Shown here: positions 60,475 to 64,000 of the stretch, piece by piece
Layout of the letters: each line of letters begins with the position of its first letter
How positions within the stretch are numbered: the stretch's first letter is position 1
Assembly: GCA_965262665.1 (NCBI GenBank)
Contig: CBDHFR010000004.1
Coordinates: 2,728,001 to 2,792,000 of the forward strand
DNA from: CBDBND01 sp965262665
GTDB lineage: Bacteria; Pseudomonadota; Alphaproteobacteria; Rhodospirillales; Rhodospirillaceae
Direction of reading: 5' to 3'
DNA: 64,000 nt
Program-made: the position numbers and the translations under genes
Notes under the pieces: model-generated
The model's database searches: none
What the model was told of the DNA's origin: nothing
Seen by the model: the letters and a program-made list of their open reading frames with translations, nothing else

Positions 60475-61449
60475 TTAAGTTCTACTATCTGGAATGCGAT
60501 TGGTGCGGGATTCCGCTGCGGCGGCTTTGGAGCCTTCCAGCGCGGTTTTGGCCAGCTCGGCAATGCCACCGATGGCACCGATTACCCCCGACGCCTCAAG
60601 CGGCATCAACACCAACTTCTCATTGGGGGAATTGGCAAACGCTCCAAGTGTTTCCACATACTTTTGGGCAACGAAATAGTTGATGGCTTGAACATCACCC
60701 TTGGCGATGGCTTCAGAAACCATGGCGGTGGCTTTAGCTTCCGCCTCTGCCAAGCGTTCCCGCGCCTCAGCTTCCCGGAAAGACGCTTCCTTTTCGCCTT
60801 CAGCCTTTAGTATTTGCGATTGCTTATCGCCTTCAGCGCGAAGAACCGACGATTGCCGATCCCCTTCAGCTTCCAGGATATCTGCACGCTTTATGCGCTC
60901 GGCTTTCATTTGCCGCCCCATAGCTTCCACCAGATCACGCGGCGGAGAAATATCCTTGATTTCGATCCGGGTGACTTTAACGCCCCAGGGGTTGGTGGCT
61001 TCATCAACCACCGTTAACAAACGCGCGTTGATGGAATCCCGCCGCGACAACAACTCGTCCAAATCCATGCTACCCATGACCGTTCTGATGTTGGTCATGG
61101 TGAGATTCAAAATGGCTAACTGGAGGCCGCGCACTTCATAGGCTGCCTTACCAGCATCAAGCACCTGAAAAAAGACAACGCCGTCAACTGTGATCATGGC
61201 GTTGTCTTTGGTGATCACCTCTTGCGACGGCACGTCCAAGACCTGTTCCATCATGTTCATCTTGGAACCAATGGTATCGATGAACGGGATAATGACGTGA
61301 AGGCCGGGAGAAAACGTTCTCGTGAAATGTCCGAACCGTTCAATGGTGTAGTTCCAGCCTTGCGGCACGATGACGGCCGCTTTGAAAACAACGATGATTC
61401 CGAGTAGGGCAATTATGATGGCGAACGTCGACGGCCCGAAAATATCCAT
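60475..61449 (-). CDS. SPFH/stomatin-like (paraslipin) membrane protein
   Basis: A 324-residue band-7 protein. The start MDIFGPSTFAIIIALLGIIV at 61449 gives a membrane anchor at residues 6-28; the SPFH domain follows (VIVPQGWNYTIERFGHFTRTFSPGLHVIIPFIDTI motif region, NAMITVDGVVFFQVLDAGKAAYEV, LDELLSRRDSINARLLTVVD, EIKDISPPRDLVEAMGRQMKAER) and then a long helical coiled coil rich in E-A-E (LEAEGDRQSSVLRAEGDKQ). Bacterial paraslipins (QmcA/YbbK) organise membrane microdomains and usually pair with NfeD; no nfeD gene is present here. The C-terminus (AAAESRTNRIPDSRT) is somewhat short. Confidence 0.85.
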   Translation of the reverse strand: MDIFGPSTFAIIIALLGIIVVFKAAVIVPQGWNYTIERFGHFTRTFSPGLHVIIPFIDTIGSKMNMMEQVLDVPSQEVITKDNAMITVDGVVFFQVLDAGKAAYEVRGLQLAILNLTMTNIRTVMGSMDLDELLSRRDSINARLLTVVDEATNPWGVKVTRIEIKDISPPRDLVEAMGRQMKAERIKRADILEAEGDRQSSVLRAEGDKQSQILKAEGEKEASFREAEARERLAEAEAKATAMVSEAIAKGDVQAINYFVAQKYVETLGAFANSPNEKLVLMPLEASGVIGAIGGIAELAKTALEGSKAAAAESRTNRIPDSRT

Positions 61450-61505
61450 GGATAGTATCCCCCTGTCTTTTGGTTGAGCTACAGCCGAGTTTGGGTGACG
61501 ACCGA

Positions 61506-61640
61506 TCAAGCGGCGGCGTTCTGGTTGATCTCGACCACCTCGATTCCATGGTGGAATTTGACTCCCTTGATGAGCTTTGGCAACTGGCTCCTGCTGTCCC
61601 TTCCGAAAACCTCATCCGAATGCCTGCGGATGGGGTAAAT
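61506..61640 (-). pseudogene. Possible transposase C-terminal remnant
   Basis: A minus-strand frame ending at TGA 61506 reads SQLPKLIKGVKFHHGIEVVE and then INQNAAA, similar to C-terminal tails of some IS transposases that end LPKxxxGVKFxxGIE...AAA. Only about 45 codons remain, right upstream of the SPFH gene. Family uncertain. Confidence 0.25.
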
Positions 61641-62032
61641 GGAAGGGACAGGGATTTCTCAAGAGGCGCAGGTTCTGGCTGCTGGCGCTGCTGTGGCTGC
61701 CGGCGGGGGTTCTTGCGCAGGAAGCGTTTCGCTTTATCCCGAGCGAAGCACCAGGGCCGGCCCCGGACATGGGGCTCATGATGATGGTGATGTCGGGGCC
61801 GTCGCTGATCATAGTGGCGCCGTGCGGCCTGCCGCTGGCACTGGGCTGCCGCCAGCTTTGGTGGCTCGGCCACCGCCGCATCGCCTGGGCAACGGGGATT
61901 GGGCTGGGGGCTGCCACGGTTGCGGCGTCTGTCCTCGGGGAACCGCTCGGCCCGATAGCAATCGCGGTTTATGCGGCGGTGCTCAGCCTGCCGGTCTGGA
62001 TCGCAGCACTGTGGCTGGCCTTATGGGGTTGA
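61577..62032 (+). CDS. Small membrane protein, start uncertain
   Basis: The convincing part begins near 61640: a signal-like segment (RRRFWLLALLWLPAGVLAQ), then FRFIPSEAPGPAPDMGLMMM and three hydrophobic helices (MVMSGPSLIIVAPCGLPLAL, GIGLGAATVAASVLG, IAIAVYAAVLSLPVWIAALWL). No ATG precedes the signal-like part in frame, so the 5' end may be lost to the neighbouring remnant, or a TTG at 61577 is used. High GC content differs from the flanking DNA. Function unknown. Confidence 0.4.
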   Translation: MATGSCCPFRKPHPNACGWGKWKGQGFLKRRRFWLLALLWLPAGVLAQEAFRFIPSEAPGPAPDMGLMMMVMSGPSLIIVAPCGLPLALGCRQLWWLGHRRIAWATGIGLGAATVAASVLGEPLGPIAIAVYAAVLSLPVWIAALWLALWG

Positions 62033-62116
62033 AAGCAACCGGCGGGCGGGCCGGCTGCCGCAGCATGACGGCGGCCTCAGTGCACGCCTCCGCCGGGTTC
62101 TCAGGCTTACCACGAT

Positions 62117-62206
62117 GTAATTATGGTGAGGACGTTGTTATGGCGACCAGGAGGGGCCGGCCCTGTAAACACAGGTTTTCGGAGCCGGATCACTCTCCAT
62201 AATTAC
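62117..62206. repeat. Short inverted repeat pair GTAATTATGG / CCATAATTAC
   Basis: GTAATTATGG at 62117-62126 is repeated inverted at 62197-62206, enclosing 70 bp of GC-rich sequence. It may be a recombination site or a miniature element; no gene is inside. Confidence 0.4.
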
Positions 62207-62229
62207 GCGGCCCTGGCGTCGCTCAGAAT

Positions 62230-62361
62230 GGCTTTGTCAAGTTAACCGGATTCACTCCGAAATCCCGGTAAATTGTCGATGGCTGGTCTACGTAATTTCA
62301 ATGGCTTAGCCTCATGGAGAGATACTGAAAAAAGCCTACAATCGGTTAACTTGACAATGCC
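62230..62361. mobile_element. 132-bp miniature inverted-repeat element truncating a P450 gene
   Basis: The ends are GGCTTTGTCAAGTTAACCG (62230-62248) and the inverse CGGTTAACTTGACAATGCC (62343-62361), 18 of 19 bases matching. The first bases (GGCATTGTCA) match IS6-type ends found nearby, so an IS6-like transposase could act on it. It has no coding capacity. The last P450 codons run into its right end. No target duplication was seen. Confidence 0.6.
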
Positions 62362-63424
62362 GCCGCAGGCCTTGGCGCGCGATGTTGAAGGTGTCAGCAT
62401 GCTCGAACGCCGCCTCGTCGCGATTGGCCGATCCGGTAAGCAGAATGACGCCATCGCCGGGCTGGATCGTGCGTCCGCGCACGGTGATCTCCGCCTTCGC
62501 GATCCGGAAGTCCGTCTGCACCGGACTGTCGAAGCGCAGCATCTCGTTCACCGCGTCGCGGATCCGGCCTGGCTCCTCGCGCAAGAGCTGCATCTGCTCA
62601 CGATGGCGGGCGAGCGCAAGCATGCCGTTGCCGATGAGGTTGGTCGTGGTCTCGTTGCCCGCGATCATCAGCACGCTCAGCATGTCACAAGCTTCCACCG
62701 AGCTGATCGCATCGCCTGCTTCTACTTGCCTCGCGAGCGTGCTCACCGCATCGGTCTCGCTCGACTGCATCCTGTCGGTCAGCAGCGTTTTGAAGTAGCG
62801 TCGGATCTCGGCGCCTGCGAGGTGCGCGGTCTTGTGCTGTCGGCGCGTGGCGATCATTTCAAGCGGCCGGGCGCGTTCGCGCGACCAGGTCTCCCAGCGG
62901 CCGCGGTCGTGCTCTGGGATCCCCATCATCGCGAGCATCACGCGCATGGCAAGGGGCTCAGCGACCTCGGTGATCCAGTCGACCGTCCGGCGGCGTGCCG
63001 CGCGCTTGATGAGTTCGGTCGCGGTGTGCGTGATGGTCTCGCCGAGCGTCTTGAGCTTCGCCTTGGTGAAGGCGTTGGCGGCGACCTTGCGCAGGCGCGT
63101 ATGCTCGGGAGGGTCTACGAGCAGGATGCTGTAGTCATCGGGGGCTGGCGGCAGCACGCTCGTCGCCGTGCCGCGCCACCGCGGATCGTTGGAGAAGCGC
63201 TCGTGGTCCTTCGCGACCGCGAGCACGTCCTTGTAGCGCGTGAGCACCCAGCTTCCAAGGATCGCGCTTCGGTGCACGGGGCTTCGTCGGCGGAGCCGTG
63301 CATAGGCCTTGTAGGGGTTCTGGATGACGCCGGGTGACAGGGGGTTGTAGGTGGCGCCGCGGCTTGCCGTCTCCCAGAGGCCGACGGCGTGTGCGCCGAT
63401 GCTCTTCCATCGTTCGCGGTTCAT
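62336..63424 (-). pseudogene. Cytochrome P450, truncated before the haem-binding loop
   Basis: About 350 residues of a bacterial class I P450 remain: the I-helix DMLSVLMIAGNETTTNLIGN with the AG-x-ET oxygen-activation motif, the K-helix E-x-x-R in VNEMLRFDSP, and the QPGDGVILLTGSANRDEAAF strand. The sequence ends at ADTFNIARQGLRR where the haem loop FGxGxHxCxG should follow; the next codons (HCQVNRL) come from the miniature element. Without the cysteine ligand no active enzyme can form. The rest of the gene is not found beyond the element. GC content is higher than the surroundings. Confidence 0.85.
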
Positions 63425-63893
63425 ATCGGCCCACGTTTCATTGCTGTTTGGGTGTTCAGCCTGCTGGGATTGCGCACCCGTGAGCCCGGCGAGCGGCTCG
63501 CTGTGTCGCTTCGTTCGCAGCTTTCGATGATCGCACCGTTGCTGGTCCGCGACAATTAGGTTTTCTGCCGCAAAGAATAGCTGACGTCAACCAACCGCTG
63601 AAGCCCCCGCCGTCACCACCCCGCCACCCAACGTTTATGCAAAACAGGTCCATCCCGGCACGACCGAATCGTTACAGGCGTTTTGGGAGCGTGTCGACGG
63701 CGGGATCAAAAACTAGTGTGCTGAATAAATTGCACGACAAAAGCGCGCCTGCGTACGCTGGAGTTATAATGAATCCACTTTCATTTTAATTACGGATTAC
63801 TACGTCGTTTTCTGGATGGATTTTAGACCTGCAAATTATAATTTATTATCAATTACGTAGAGTGTTTTGACATCAAGGAGCGAGAATTATCTA
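63425..63893. other. Region without a supported gene
   Basis: Upstream of the P450 the plus strand has a short frame (about 63585-63716) ending NVYAKQVHPGTTESLQAFWER and then VDGGIKN, possibly the tail of a lost gene. From 63720 the sequence turns strongly AT-rich and holds no reading frame. No promoter or RNA can be assigned with confidence. Confidence 0.35.
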
Positions 63894-63941
63894 GCTGTCG
63901 ATAGTGAAGGCGAAGTGCTGGATATCCTGGTTCAGTCACGC
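63894..63941 (+). repeat. 48-bp IS6 transposase fragment identical to 40593-40640
   Basis: The 48 bp coding for the AVDSEGEVLDILVQSR end of the IS6 fragment at 40.6 kb recur here without change, followed by weaker similarity in the next 60 bp (AAACC...ATTCACTCTC and AAACGGCTG in both). Probably the terminal part of the same IS6 subtype or of a derived miniature element, cut by the window edge. Confidence 0.65.
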
Positions 63942-64000
63942 AAACCATCCTCACTTTTATTCACTCTCACTAAATATCAGCCTATAGCAAAAAACGGCTG

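Noticed and set aside
63456..63653. 65-codon minus-strand frame upstream of the P450
   Set aside because: Composition and lack of motif suggest chance; the plus strand has a more protein-like short frame there.
1..64000. tRNA, rRNA genes and CRISPR arrays
   Set aside because: No cloverleaf-like segments, rRNA stretches or regularly spaced direct repeats were noticed on reading either strand.

Overview
The window looks like one contig of a free-living, probably marine, alphaproteobacterium (inference from gene style: TRAP carboxylate transporters, many CoA/acyl-catabolism and MDR/SDR oxidoreductases, DUF1838 and DUF1330 proteins, Sel1-like secreted proteins). It is dense in insertion sequences and in genes broken by single nonsense codons or one-base frameshifts, which suggests a genome losing genes under IS expansion. 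No rRNA, tRNA or CRISPR array was seen.

Layout. 0-8.3 kb: 2OG-oxygenase and sulfotransferase genes, a secreted D-2-hydroxyacid dehydrogenase next to a secreted glyoxalase-fold protein, two tandem paralogues of unknown function, a YCII protein, a solitary TRAP solute receptor and an amidase. 8.3-17.1 kb: a minus-strand surface-glycan-like operon (255-aa protein, capsule-export-like protein, TPR protein) broken by an IS630 element (TA target duplication), by an IS1595-type transposon carrying a DNA methyltransferase-HNH fusion (8-bp target duplication) and by a nonsense codon; the transposon itself carries an IS30 insertion. 17-34.2 kb: a catabolic/accessory block with a PaaK-like CoA ligase, acyl-CoA dehydrogenase, tandem DUF1838 proteins, a beta-propeller, MaoC hydratase, NodB-fold deacetylase, SDR, four tandem Sel1-like proteins, two tandem MDR reductases and a DUF1330 protein. 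34.2-40.6 kb: second copy of the IS1595-type transposon, inserted in a methyltransferase gene just downstream of TRAP dctQM, whose dctP is truncated by an IS6 fragment. 40.6-46.2 kb: chimeric integrase, HigBA pair with a broken toxin, a DUF6880 protein and a pile of IS630/IS481/IS110/IS3 remnants.

46.2-55.8 kb is the most interesting part: a visibly more AT-rich, nine-gene minus-strand cluster coding for a glycine-zipper protein, two envelope proteins (one lipoprotein), a TPR protein with a PEGA-like tail, a PEGA/SUMF1-fold protein, a small secreted protein, a MotA/TolQ/ExbB-type proton channel and two paralogous von Willebrand A proteins. Both VWA proteins begin with one membrane helix carrying an Asp in the FLDI context used by ExbD/TolR. 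I read this as an uncharacterised proton-motive-force-driven envelope machine in which VWA proteins replace the ExbD/TolR/MotB subunit.

55.9-64 kb: IS3 and IS6 elements, 5'-truncated protease and pentapeptide genes, an SPFH protein, a miniature inverted-repeat element that cuts a cytochrome P450 gene just before its haem-binding loop, and AT-rich sequence with another IS6 fragment at the edge.
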